A stretch of 64,000 nucleotides of DNA from Lumbricus rubellus (GCA_945859605.1 OX243825.1:24109227-24173226); one strand, 5' to 3'. Positions 24,363-35,680 are shown, counted from the first letter of the stretch. The notes: generated by a model from the sequence alone, not told the origin. Numbers and translations: made by a program.

Positions 24363-24689
24363 TAAAAGTAATGTCGCTACACTATCTAAACCCAGCGCAT
24401 CGGCGCCTAGTAGTAGGTAGGTATAACAGAACATTCTTAGCAAATCAACAAATTGCAAGCTGCATTTGGTTCACTATTTTAGAAGAATTCCGATTCTTGC
24501 GTCAGAAATGTACAAATTTGCCAAGTGGCTCAGCTATTTTTCATAGTATCTGCGTTTGTCCTTGAAGGTGTGTGTCCGGATCGCTCGCTATTTAGATAGT
24601 TTATAAATTATCCTAATTATAAGGTTTTTTGGTGAGACAATCGATCAGTCGAGAAATTATTTCTCGATCGTTAGCGCGAGGACGTAGAC

Positions 24690-24823
24690 TATGCAGTGGC
24701 ATGACAACCTTCGGCCCTTGGACACTAAAGGCTTGGGGGCTCTTAAACATTAACTACACCACACTACAATGTTGCAAGACTGTTCTCTTTAGCCGTGGTT
24801 GGGTCGGGCGCGCTTCTGAGTAG
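24690..24823 (+). mobile_element. CR1-like LINE 3' tail
   Basis: The frame ends CCKTVLFSRGWVGRASE then stop, the typical last residues of CR1/L2-like ORF2. It resembles the tail at 35395-35680. Only about 45 codons remain. Confidence 0.55.
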
Positions 24824-24899
24824 ATAGGCTACTAGTTTCATATCGCTATTGAAAAGAGGAAAAATTGACAGAAAATTTATCTGTTTCTATTTTTAAACT

Positions 24900-25252
24900 A
24901 AGAAATGTATAACTTTCAGGACTTGCTCGCGGACCCCCAGGCAGATCGCCGCGGTTGAGAACCGCTGACGTACAGTAATAAAAAAAGTCCTATCCCGTTC
25001 CATGAGGAACATAGGGAGGCGCTCATCTCCTTTTCCATAGCCCTGATCCAGCAATGGACGAATCCCAAGGTCCTGGACACGGGGCCAGTGTATCGCAGGA
25101 CTTGCTGTTTACTTCCCAGCTTACGTACCAAATTATACTGCTTGGTGACAAAGGCACGTGTGCGTAAACAACTTGCCCAAGGTCGTTACCGGGAGCCGAA
25201 CCCGCAACCTCCCGCTCCGTGAGCGGACGCGTTACCGGTCCGCCACCAGGTC
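24900..25252 (-). mobile_element. tRNA-derived SINE
   Basis: On the minus strand the head (about 25183-25252) has an A-box-like TGGCGGACCGGTAACG and a B box GGTTCGGCTCC (25192-25202), the internal RNA polymerase III promoter of tRNA genes. The body continues with a CTTGGGCAAGTTG block common in SINEs. The head lacks a clean acceptor stem, so it is a SINE rather than a functional tRNA gene. Confidence 0.65.
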
Positions 25253-25290
25253 GTACAGTAATAGCCTACAATATAGACAAAGGAATTTAA

Positions 25291-26141
25291 CACTCGAGTG
25301 CCCAAGGTATTTTTTGGTACACGAAGGCCCAAGGGGGGGGGTCCGCGCGGACCCCAGCGTTTTATGTTAATATCTTGAGAAGGGATTGGAATGTCGTCAC
25401 AGAATTTAATTCTATGTGATCCCAAATGAATTTCCAATCGATTGGTGTATCTTATATGACAATAACACCACCTGGTGTTAAATAATAGTGTAAAATCTCG
25501 TGATACACATTTTACGCTTGCTTGCGTTATTGGCCAAAGGAAGCCCAGCGTTTTCATGCCAATATCTTGAGAAGGGATTGGAATATCGTTATCGAATTTA
25601 TTTCAATGTAATCCCAAATGAATGTGCAATCGATTGATGTATCTCATAGCCCAATAACACCACCTGGTGTAAACTAATAGTGTAAAAATCTCGTAATACA
25701 TATGTTATGCTTGCAAGCTTGCGTTATTCATCGAAGGAAAGCCTATACGTCCGGCGCGGACCCCAGCGTGTTCATGTTAATATCTTGAGAAGGGATTGGA
25801 ATATCGTTATATAATTTAGTTGTAAGTAATCCCAACTAAATTTGCAATCGATTGACATATATTATATCACAATAGCACCACCTGGTATAAAATAATAGTT
25901 ATTGACCAGTAACCATGCGCTTGTATGAATATCAGCCGCATATCATGGGGTACCCTTAGTATATGCTGTGGTTGTGGGGTGCAGGGTTGGACAATACTCA
26001 CGCAAAATATACCATTCTATGCCCAAATGGTTGCTCTAGGAATACCTAAAAGCATTTATTCAGATCCCTAGCCTTTAAAAAGTTATCCGGGAAAAACAGG
26101 CCTGGGGTCCGGTCGGACCCCCCCCCTTGGGCACTCGAGGG
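25291..26141. mobile_element. piggyBac-like MITE with internal tandem repeats
   Basis: TTAA flanks both ends (25287-25290, 26142-26145). Ends are CACTCGAGTGCCCAAGG and, inverted, CCCTCGAGTGCCCAAGG, followed by G-runs and GGTCCG. Inside are three tandem copies of a 190-220-bp unit beginning CCCAGCGTTTT (starting near 25353, 25544 and 25762). Non-coding. Confidence 0.88.
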
Positions 26142-26682
26142 TTAAAACAAAAACTCACCTTCTCGACTATACCCGCTCCTTCTCGACTATACCCCCTCCT
26201 TCATTATCCACCTTATCCTTAATTCCTCTTGTTATGTAGAACTTTAATTAAAGGTTGCGATACATGTATAACACTAGTTTATCCACGAACTGCATAGGCC
26301 TAATATGGATTTTTATAATACATTAGGGCTACCTTAAAGTCTATTATTTGAGCACGACTGATCTACCCGTATACTCATACTGACTTTAGCCTATATTAAT
26401 GCAATTCTCCATTAATTTACTGTTAATCCACTTCCACTTAACCATGGATACTGTTTCTATAGCAATTATATCAACGTTACTGACCCTTTCCATACGGGAC
26501 AAACCCCTCAAACCATCTGTACAATACATATAGCACGTTAAGTTCAAAAACGGATGTCTTGAAGTAGTATTCGTTAATAACTGAAATTCATATGAAACGA
26601 TACATGTATACAATAAACAAAGGCCTTATGCGACGTAGTGTAGGGACATCACTTTTTTCCTGCGAGTTTTTGTTCAGGGACA

Positions 26683-26945
26683 TTTTGTCTGGGGACTTTT
26701 TGTCCGGGGACTTTTTATCCGGGGACTTTTTGTCCAGGGACATTTTATCCGGGGACTTTTTGTCCGGGGACTTTTTGTCCGGGAACTTTTTGTCCGGGGA
26801 CTTTTTGTCCGGGGACTTTTTGTCCTGGGACATTTTATCCGGGGTCTTTTTGTCCGGGGACTTTTTGTCCGGGGACTTTTTTGTCCAGGGACATTTTGTC
26901 CGGAACATTTTGTCCGGGACATTTTGTCCGGGGACATTTTGTCCT
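26683..26945 (-). repeat. Minisatellite GTCCCCGGACAAAAW, right array
   Basis: About 17 units, read on the minus strand as the same GTCCCCGGACAAAA repeat as the left array, so the two arrays can fold back on each other. Confidence 0.92.
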
Positions 26946-27188
26946 AGCACCAAATTTAGGACTTTCACATGTGTATCATTCGTATATATTAGTGTTTTAA
27001 TGCGAAAAAATTTGTTAAAAACTCAAAGTAGTAGTTAAAAAAATAAGTTTCACTTTTCCAGGGGGGGGAGCAAGTGCCCCCCTTGCCCCTATGTGCGGGC
27101 GCCCATGAACAGAGGTCCAGATTCCGGCTATATTGGTCAGAACTCCGTTGATCCAGAGTCAGAGGAATCGCCGCATAGATCATCCAGT

Positions 27189-27284
27189 AAAACGACATGC
27201 TGACCTACATTGGTTTAGTCGGGTCTAATACCAGCGTTCTGGTATTAGACCCGACTAAACCAATGGAGGACAACATGTCGTTTT
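27189..27284. repeat. Fold-back palindrome inside GPCR copy 6
   Basis: Arms 27189-27234 and 27239-27284 pair around a 4-base CGTT loop. The inner 26 bp are perfect (starting ATTGGTTTAGTCGGG) and the outer 20 have a few mismatches. The right arm is genuine receptor sequence; the left arm is its inverted copy, so this looks like a template-switch event that replaced about 30 codons including the ERY motif. Confidence 0.95.
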
Positions 27285-27756
27285 GCAAGAACACACACAA
27301 GAACCAACCCCATCTGTCGGTTAGGTACAGCCGCGGAAGTCGCGAGACATAGGATACGACAAGGAGAATGCATGCGTAGAGATCCATGGCAACCTGGTTG
27401 ATGATGAGAAGGTTGGAAATCTGTGTCCGTAGTTTTTTAGAGAGAAGAATGCGCAGGACAAGACCATTGGCTATGCATCCGATGATACCAATCAGGACAA
27501 GACCATTGGCTATGCATCCGATGATACCAATCAGGATGACGAAGGCGTAGAAGACCAGTATGACGTCATTCGCGTCCTCGACTTTAGGATTCGAATCTGT
27601 GACATTCGTAGAATTTCCGGTCACGTCCGTTGATGTTTCAAGATCAGTCACAAGTGGACTCGTGTCTTCCTGCATAGTGCTCGGAATGTATATGTAAATC
27701 TATATAGGCTAGTAGTAATTTTACAACAATAACAATTAATTATAATCTACTCATAC

Positions 27757-27894
27757 GATTCTAGGGCAATTACCACTGGGCAATTACCCTCGGACAATTA
27801 CCTCCCGACAATTGTCGGGAGGTAATTGTCCGAAGGTAATTGTCCAGGGGTAATTGCCCAGGGGTTATTGTCCAGGGGTAATTGTCCTGTCACC
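27757..27894. mobile_element. Small palindromic element of GGACAATTACC units
   Basis: A 138-bp insert flanked by ACTCATAC (27749-27756, 27895-27902). The flanks of copies 4 and 5 (15497-15510, 20111-20130) show the empty site. Its interior is an inverted array centred at 27811/27812 with a perfect 42-44-bp palindrome, extending imperfectly to about 96 bp. The right end on the complement starts GGTGACAGGACAATTACC, close to the GGTGCTAGGAC end of the 24088-26951 element. Confidence 0.9.
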
Positions 27895-27902
27895 ACTCAT
27901 AC

Positions 27903-28489
27903 AATGACAAATTGTCAAATAGTTCTAGCAGTGATTACAGCATTGAATAACCTTTTTGTTTTTTGGATGAAATAATATAATATTATTATTAATAGGAAAC
28001 ATAATATTTGGAGGCATAAGAATGCGCGGCCCTCTTTTAGTCGCAGATTGCAATTGACTGCGCTGATAAAGGCACATAAGCAGCTTGTCACATATTCGCA
28101 TCCTTTCGCAATTGCCTAGCAGCTGCCATTATTATTTAAAATTTATGACGTCTTTTCTAATGTTACAATAACTTGACACAATGTATTTCCATGTTGTGAA
28201 GTGTTTTTTCCTGTAATGACAAGTGTCGTATAGGCTAAAGATCTTACCACTTCACTTTCACCACATCATCGCTCCACTAACATCCTCTCTCTTGCTTCAG
28301 GTAACTGTCGGTGCTTACATGAGGTCACCAGCGGCTCAAACGTCGACGTCGGCATGCTTTCTATAACCTTTCTCAACAACCTGCTAGGTCTAGTCATCAA
28401 ATGACCTCACTTCAAGTTCTATTCATTCCAAAATATTCAACCTGCTGGTCTTGATAAAGCCTTTATCAGAACGACTGATGGTCATCGCG
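27903..28489. other. 5' flank of GPCR copy 6
   Basis: No gene. It is the counterpart of the copy 1 flank (1560-1960 and 2325-2360). Confidence 0.55.
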
Positions 28490-29559
28490 TAGCGCATTTT
28501 CGCGTTCTCATAGCTATTTGTTGATAGACCACGTTTTATTTTTATTCTTTGGTATCGAAAATAATGATGATGATTTTCGAAAATCTTATTTTCGTTGTAG
28601 TCACAGTTAATTATGGCTAATAATATTTGCAGTAATAGTTATAACTAGTTACGTGATTTTTATTTTCGTTGTCGATCTTTTCTTATCGTTGACCCAATTG
28701 TTGATGAAAATTACACAAGAGTAATAGTGTCGTTCTGATGCATTTCCATCGCTTGAGAAATCTGTAGGAGTAGTTTTCCACTTACTGAACCATATGAAGC
28801 CCGAGGCCTATCGTCAGCATTAGGCTACTTAAAGATAGGTCTACGACTCTACATGCTCAGAGGCCAAGTCAAACGGAGGGAGACAAGCCGACGAAAAGTC
28901 TTCAGCAGAGATATTATGTGACATCACCGACCATTGACCCAAGTTCTCAGCAGTGTAGACTTACTTATTCAACAATCGTCAAATGTCAAACGCATTAATC
29001 GACCGGTGTTTTTTTCTTGCCGTTGATTCGGCTTTGCATTTCAACAGCGGATTGCTTCAAGTCGTCATGTAAGCTTCAAGTGAAAAAAGCAGTCTTGAAG
29101 AGCATGAAAGGTAGTTGAGCTGTGAATGTATGAGTAGAAGGTCAAAATTGAGACGCTAATGGATGACTGTCATCCAGCAATGTTTCAAGGTGCTGATGGT
29201 TCTTCTAATTATATGGATGTTGCTTGGTCAGCTTCTGCATGCATCCGTCTCTGAGTGTAATGTACATTGTATACACTGCCAACGACTGCTGCAATCTGAG
29301 AATGGATTTTTGTCTCTCGACCATTAGAGTCGACGGCGAAAAGTTTAAAAATAAAAAAACTGCTTTCTGTAAAAAATGTAATTTTGAATGTCAACTACAA
29401 ATGTACATGTTGCAAAGCTTTGATGACGATTCGTCAGAAGTGTAAGCGTAACGCAGAGGTATCAATGCATAACTATATCATTCATATGCATGTGTGCGTG
29501 CATATGTTTCCCCGTGCAAGCAGGCGTCCATGCATGCATGCATACATGCATGTATGCAT

Positions 29560-29660
29560 GTAGGTATGTATGTATGTATGTATGTATAGTCAACGACTGC
29601 AATGATGTGGTAAAGGTACATACATACATACATACATACATACATACATACATACATACA

Positions 29661-29691
<31 letters not shown>

Positions 29692-29780
29692 GATATGTAT
29701 GTATGTATGTACGTATGTATGTATGTATGTATGTATGCATGTATGCATGCTGTGCGTATGTTTGAATGTATGTATGCATA
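29560..29780. repeat. (CATA)n/(TATG)n microsatellite with an orientation switch
   Basis: The run changes from TATG to CATA and back to TATG. In the first switch (29587-29617) lies an inverted copy of 30101-30131 (ACCTTTACCACATCATT…CAGTCGTTGAC). The duplicate at 48932-49086 is plain TATG. Confidence 0.9.
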
Positions 29781-31330
29781 TTCGTGGGCATATGATATGT
29801 ATGTTATGCATGTATGTATGCATGCATGTATATTCATACGCATGTATGAGCGTACATGTGCTGTGTTTGCGCATATGTGTATGTGTACTATTGTGTATAT
29901 AGCGACGGATGTGGGATGATGGCGATCGATGTTAAGTGGTCACGTGCCTCGATTCAGATGTACATATATATGTATACACAATATATTTAGACATGCATAA
30001 GCATACACAATATATATATGTACATGTATATATGTACATGTATATGTATATAGGGAGCAACTAAAACACGGGAATCATCATCATCATCTGAGTCGCACCT
30101 TTACCACATCATTTCAGTCGTTGACGTATACAGTTGTATAATTGATGACGATGCGCTTCCTTTTGTGGTGACGATGATACCTTAATGTTCTTCTCAAAAG
30201 CGTCTAGTTACCTGAATGCACCAAGTTCCCCTATGTTTCACAACGAGAGAACATTCGAGATTTTGCTCATCACTTCGAATGCCCGGTAGAAAGTTTTTGG
30301 GTGCTTCCGAGCATCAGCGCGAAAGAAACAATGCTTCATATTTAAATCGATTATTTCTCTTTGAGAAAGACTTCTGTGAATGGGAATTACAAGCTTACAC
30401 GTAGACGCAAGGATGTATGTCTTGTATGAGTATACATATAAATACAATTAGGACTAAGCCACATCACCTCACGCGCACCTATTAAGACACACCCGCTACA
30501 TGTAATTGTTAGGAGGAATGATTCTGAGGCTATAAGTAGAGAAGGAAGGCCTTTCAGAGAAGCTGTAGACCGGATTTTCTCTCGCAGCGTTTTTGCTGCA
30601 CCCGTTGTGGTCCCGGTTTTTTATATAGACTTCCGTCTTATTTGAAGTTTTCGTTAAGGTGAAGAACGATTGTTGTAGTATGTTAGTCAGACGTATTTCC
30701 TTGTCCGCCTCTTTGAAGTTCGTCCGATCGGTTTGTCAGGTCTTCGAAGTGCATGGTATCGTTTCGATTATATTTAATTTGATTGGAAATATTATTTTAT
30801 AATTTTTTGATGCCCTGACGACGAGGTACATATGATAATACTTATAATTTTTCCTTATTTAAACAATCCGGTTGGCAGACCGCAACCGATTACAGTGTAG
30901 GCCTACATAAATTTTATGTAATTTAAACAATAATCACAAGAACGCAAACTACGGAAGACATAGATCTCAACTATTAGCAGAACAGACAGCCTGCAATATG
31001 ATCTGTCAGAGACTTAAACATTGATTAAGAACAGAATAAAAACGTCTGAAACGTAGTCCTACCAATTCATCATTAGTCTGAAAGCCTTCTTACTTTCGAG
31101 ACGAACGAACTATAATTATGCTTATAAATAGGCATGCATGCATGCAAACACGCATTATGCGTACGGTACCAACATGTAGACACACTATGTTGCATGCTAC
31201 TCCGAATCATCGATTGGCTAGGAATAATTTTGAAGATATTTTCGCAAATGAGCGCAGTGCATCCTTGACTGTATATATATATATATATGTATATATATAC
31301 ATATATATCGACTATATAGTATATATATAT

Positions 31331-33069
31331 TAGGGTGCCAACCAAATGCATGGTCAAAAAATAATTTTGTCTGATCCAGTTGCTCACCCCCTACAAATGT
31401 TTTCTATGGCAAGAAACTCACGTGATACAAATTTTATTCCAATAGAAGATCATTTAGAGGTAGCTTAGCGCGTCAGTAGTTTATAGTAGCGTATAACATA
31501 ATTTCTTCAAAATCGCATATGGAAATAGCTTATATTTACAGAGAACAGGCTGTGCTGTGACTCAATGTTCATACTGACTAAGAATAATAATGTTTCTTGT
31601 AATTTTTTTATCTTTCCGAATTCTTGGATGTTGCTCTAATAACACGGATAAACCATAAAAGGCTAATTAAAGACTGTCAATGTCATTTCATACAACTTCC
31701 AGCAATACAATCCTTCCTGATGGTGCCTATGTTTTGTCTGAACAAAAGTGTATAAGAAAACACTACTGAGCTTGGTTTGCAGACCAAAATCATGGAATTA
31801 GTCGATGCCAAAGTGTTCAACACCAGATGGGACCTCCAGTGGCAAAAAATCAAGATATTTAGAAGATTTAGATAGGCTACTCACGTATAATTATGCATTT
31901 GACGCAGACCGGTATGAAAATGGAATAAAGGTGACAGCAACTGCAGTGGTTTGGATCTGGTGCAAAATGAGTTTATCGAGTTCATCCAGCTCAATATGAT
32001 ATTCAGTCAAGACTGTTAGGAAGACTATGAGCTATTTTACCTGGCACTGATATTCTTAAAAGGAGTATAAAGTAAGGGAGATCTGTGCATATCCATGCCT
32101 TTGGAGTCCACACTAGAGCTAGATGGATAGCAAGGTCACAAACAAGGTTAAAAGATACTTATTTTACTCTCAATAAATCTCATCAAATGCGAGTTGTCAG
32201 CTCTCCCAGAGTTCAAGTCAATTGTTAAGTTTACATTCAGTGTCTGTACACACATGCATGTGCCACACCTGATCCTCGCAACGTCTTGAATCTTCTGCAT
32301 GAGTTTGATGCATACAGACAAACAACTAAACTGTTATCGATTCAGCAATCAATTCCTTCTGTAGTCATTTGTAGTATCTAGGTGAAATACTAATTGGTCA
32401 CACTTTCTCTGATACAATGGTTCCTCTGGATTTGAAGGAAGCAATAGTCATGCACAGCCCTAAGTAAAGAAACCCATGGACAAACTCCTCGGCACGTTGT
32501 AAGTTTATACTGCATGGACATGACACTGTTGCTATACAAATGCTTCGGTGGTTGTCACAACATATTTAGCAGTTTCTTGTGGCAATTGGAATATCACAGC
32601 ACTTTTTGGCCCCAAAGACCTTCACCCTAGCATTTGAGAGAGCATTTCTGAGTATGCTAGTGCTGAGATATGGGCAGAGCGTCTGATGGTGGTAAACAGT
32701 GCCGCTGATTTATTCAATGGTGTTCTTGGTCACTATGAAAAACAGAATAAATTTATGTCATAAGTTGCTGAGAGGCACCGCAGGACATTTCTAGTTACTA
32801 AGGAGTCTACTATTGCTCACCAGTAGTGCTGGGCTCAATTGCTCATCACTAACTTAGCAATAATGAGCACCCTGGATAGTTGTGTATCTTACGCATTGAA
32901 ACGTCATGGAATTTAACATTGTCCAATGCTAAAAACTTTAACCGCGTCAAGCTACCAGTAATTTTTTTTAGAATGCTTCCAAATTTTGTGAGCCTTATTA
33001 TTTCAACATTGAAAACATATTTTGGGGGTGAGAAGATACAAATTACAAACTTTTATTTTGAGTGGCACC

Positions 33070-33072
<3 letters not shown>
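31331..33072. mobile_element. DNA transposon of unknown family, 1.74 kb
   Basis: Perfect 10-bp inverted ends TAGGGTGCCA with outer paired T/A, set in a (TA)n tract. Block B second copy has CATCCTTGACTATAGTGCAC (about 51521-51540) with no insert, proving mobility or clean loss. Interior frames are short; 31805-31999 (64 codons) matches nothing I know. The target duplication cannot be read because the site is TA-repetitive. Confidence 0.75.
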
Positions 33073-33112
<40 letters not shown>

Positions 33113-34669
33113 CACTTCGCAAGGAAGAATCTCATGTGGATCATCGTTAGACTTATTAGTCAGGTCAATCTATGAAATGACCTCAAAAATTGCAAGAAAA
33201 CGTTGCATGATGATTTTCTGGTGTCTTAGTTCTGGTGAGGAACATACTGAAGTTACAAGAAATCGGACCATGGCAAGTGGTCTAATTTTGGCGAGGAAAA
33301 GATGGCCGCCAATTGGACCAGGCATGGAATGTGGAATGACACTGTTAGAAGAAAATCATGTAACAATTTGCTGACATGCTTTTCTAGACTAATTTGAGCC
33401 TCATAAGAACGAAAATCGTGGCTAACAAGGTTCATTATTAGCGGTTGCTTACTTACAAGTCATGCAGTGGTTGGGCAAGTGTGACGACATGGATACAACT
33501 CATGGGCGAAGTTTATCAGGGGTAGGGGTGGGGGGGGGCTAAGCCCACCCAAGAAGGCCCAGACTCGAAAATATATTCGGTGAAAATGGCTTCGATCGTA
33601 TGACTAAAAAAAGGTCATCAACTTTTTGCGAGAAAATAGTGCGGGTTTTATGAGATTTCGACCCGACGGGAAAAAAATGTAAAATCTTATGACTTTTTTT
33701 AGTCGTCTGGTCAAAATGTCGGAAATGAAAATACCATTTTGTACGCCAAATTAGCTGATGCAAATGCAATGACTATCAACATTCTAAGTGTCTGGCTATA
33801 ACCGCCATCGGCGATTTTATACCTATTGTTGCCCTCTCGCAGTCGCATCTTCATCATTATCGACATTGTAAATTGTCATATATCCATACATGTAGTTAGC
33901 CGTGAGATGCATTGTATGTCTATAATTATGTCAACACGAGCGAAGGCTATTCACCATTCATTTTTATTCAAATTCACCATTCATTTTTTATTCAAAATCA
34001 CCATTCATTTTTTATTCAAAATCACCATTCATTTTTACTCAAAATCAATATAACGCTGATGAGTTCGTAGAGCAAGAAGTGCAAATGCATTTTGTTCGTC
34101 GAAGTTAATTTTAAAATATATTAAATTTTTTGCGCATTTCTAATACCAAGAAGACTATAGGCAAATTTATTACGCAGTGAGATTTCAACTCAGACGGCAA
34201 AATTGTCTTTTTGTCATTTCGTGCACGAAAGATAAGAAGCTGAGAAGGTTTTTTACCTTTGAATGCGTTGCATTTAAGTCTGATGACGATCGAATGTCCT
34301 TTTATTCGACGACCGGAGTGAATAAGTCAGTTCTCCGTTGCATCTACCAGAGTGGCCGTCACATCACTGTCTACAATTTTTGCATCATTTGCCTCGTGCT
34401 CTGCCTAAGCATCTCTTAATGCCTCTGTAAACTGTCGACCAGAATCAAGCGCTCTCCATTTCTCTATCTCTGATATCACTACTCACCGACGGATACCTTT
34501 CGATGCCATCGCGACATTTGCATATTACCATGCGTCAGTGTTTGTATGTGCTCATGTTATAGCGCCCCTTGAAGCTCTCTCTCTAGTGTGTAGGTTCATG
34601 CATGTATGCAATAGTGTAGGCCTAATTATGCATAATATGCATATTATGGACTTTCAATATAATATACTG
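33073..34669. other. Intergenic DNA with repeat fragments
   Basis: 33073-33109 is a (TA)n run. About 33500-33770 is a G-rich repeat fragment with GACTAAAAAAAGGTCATC and GACTTTTTTTAGTCG motifs, shared with 51950-52230. About 33950-34040 has four tandem copies of a 20-base ATTCACCATTCATTTTT unit. No gene. Confidence 0.5.
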
Positions 34670-35290
34670 CAGGGTGGCTAACAAATTGTAACACCAGCAA
34701 AAATGCAATTTCTCCGCAACCAATTGAGATTGTTCTACGAAAATAGCAGTATTTATAGAGGAAAGAATGCGCAACAATTCCTGAAAATCGCAATAATGGA
34801 TGTACATTATTTCAGAAGTAACAGCTGTGTAAAAACATTTAAAACTGTTTAAATATTTTCGCAGAATCACGTTATTCTAATGTGATTTCTTCATGAATGT
34901 TTTGCAAATTACAATACACAAAATGACGATGATGCCATACGACCTCACTAAGACTTGTATACGAGCTGTTTATGATGTAAGCAGTTAGTGTTAATTTTGG
35001 TGAAATTTTGTGTGTTAAATGACGACAGTTTGTGAATCAGTTACTGAACGTCATGGGCAAAGTTTCTGCGGATGATAAAATGGGAACTCCGACGTTGCGT
35101 GAACAGAGACCGGGACATCGCGTGATCACAGCAAAATACCCAATGAAAAGAGGAGCATGAGCACAATTAGGGCTATCTTCAAACGTGTGTTTATGTAACA
35201 AAGGTCAAGTGTCGGAAGAGAGGCAGGAAGTAGTCGTTTGGTCTGACGAAAGTTGTTGTTTTGGTGTGTTGACGAAAGTCGCTTGTAATA
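34670..35290 (+). mobile_element. Decayed Tc1/mariner-like transposon
   Basis: The left end begins CAGGGTGGCTAACAAATTG. A reading frame near 35225-35270 contains VVVWSDESCCFGVL, the block around the second catalytic aspartate of Tc1/mariner transposases. Stops and frameshifts interrupt it elsewhere and the right end is not found. Confidence 0.65.
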
Positions 35291-35394
35291 CATTATATAG
35301 CCTAGTAATAGTCGAAAGGGTCAAGTTTGCAAAGTTCATCATGGTTCGGCATCAGATCTTCTGGCATGTGTTACGGCTGCAAGGAAAGACTGCA

Positions 35395-35680
35395 CTACAT
35401 TCCATCAGTAGGCAAAATGCTCTTCTGCTAGGGGAGAGCTTCTGGTTCCGCGGGCTCGCTTGGCTATTAAGCAGCGCCGTGCTTTCTCGGTCGTGGGGTC
35501 TACTGTCTGGAACAACTGTCTGGTTACGCTTCGCTCTCTACTTGTGTTCCATCCGGCTGGGTTCTAAAAATTTCTCAAATCTTTTTTCTTTGATTGTGGT
35601 TGGGTTGGGAGCGCCTCTGAGTAGTTTCTTGGAGAGCGCTATATAAATGCTCTGAATGAATGAATGAATGAATCTGGTCA
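35395..35680 (+). mobile_element. CR1/L2-like LINE 3' end with GAAT tail
   Basis: The reading frame shifted from the longest ORF encodes AIKQRRAFSVVGSTVWNNCL and then DCGWVGSASE, typical C-terminal residues of CR1/L2-like ORF2. It ends with GCGCTATATAAATGCTCTGAATG and a (GAAT)n tail, the usual 3' signature of this group. Confidence 0.8.

Larger units (their letters stand above)
24088..26951. mobile_element. Nested element with inverted minisatellite ends
   Basis: An 8-bp target duplication AAATTTAG flanks it (24080-24087, 26952-26959). The left end reads CGTGGACGGACAAAATG; the right end on the complement reads GGTGCTAGGACAAAATG. Each end continues into about 260 bp of 15-base GTCCCCGGACAAAAW repeats in opposite orientation. 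Inside each array lies a matching AAAAGTRATGTCSCTACACTA sequence. The 2.3-kb centre holds a LINE tail, a tRNA-derived SINE and a piggyBac-like MITE, but no transposase. The target length fits hAT; the class is otherwise unassigned. Confidence 0.85.
23803..27107. mobile_element. hAT-like element inserted in GPCR copy 6
   Basis: A perfect 14-bp terminal inverted repeat CATGGGCGCCCGCA is flanked by the 8-bp target duplication AACAGAGG (23795-23802, 27108-27115). The uninterrupted receptor sequence in copy 1 (GACAACAGAGGTCCAG, about 941-956) is the empty site. Without its nested passenger (24088-26951) this element would be only about 0.43 kb, a MITE. Confidence 0.95.
23555..27675 (-). pseudogene. 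Rhodopsin-class GPCR, copy 6, multiply broken
   Basis: The 5' piece (27265-27675) encodes the N-terminus to TM3. It contains a 33-bp tandem duplication in TM1 that doubles an 11-residue block (IGIIGCIANGL). The segment with the ERY motif is gone and replaced by a 96-bp fold-back (27189-27284). TM4 sequence follows at 27116-27188 in a shifted frame. A 3.3-kb insertion (23803-27107) then splits the gene. The rest (23555-23802) encodes extracellular loop 2 to intracellular loop 3, and homology stops before TM6. The splice-acceptor position before the ATG reads ACAT, not GCAG. At least five independent lesions make this a certain pseudogene. Confidence 0.95.
28490..33790. repeat. Segmental duplication, block B first copy
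   Basis: This matches about 47890-52230 in the same orientation over several kb, starting near CGCATTTTCGCGTTCTCATA. The copies differ by private insertions: the element 31331-33072 here, and 49396-50193 in the other. No protein-coding gene was recognised in either; short frames are tetranucleotide-repeat artefacts. Confidence 0.85.

Noticed and set aside
24084..24420. Repetitive Pro/Asp/Lys/Ser frames over the GTCCCCGGAC arrays, and those at 26588-27038
   Set aside because: All frames of a 15-base repeat stay open by periodicity; this is not evidence for protein.
25183..25252. Functional tRNA gene
   Set aside because: A and B boxes exist but acceptor-stem pairing is poor and a SINE body follows. 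The same reasoning applies to 39195-39270.
35185..35646. 153-codon frame as a novel protein
   Set aside because: Its first part is a transposase fragment and its last part is a LINE tail read in the wrong frame.
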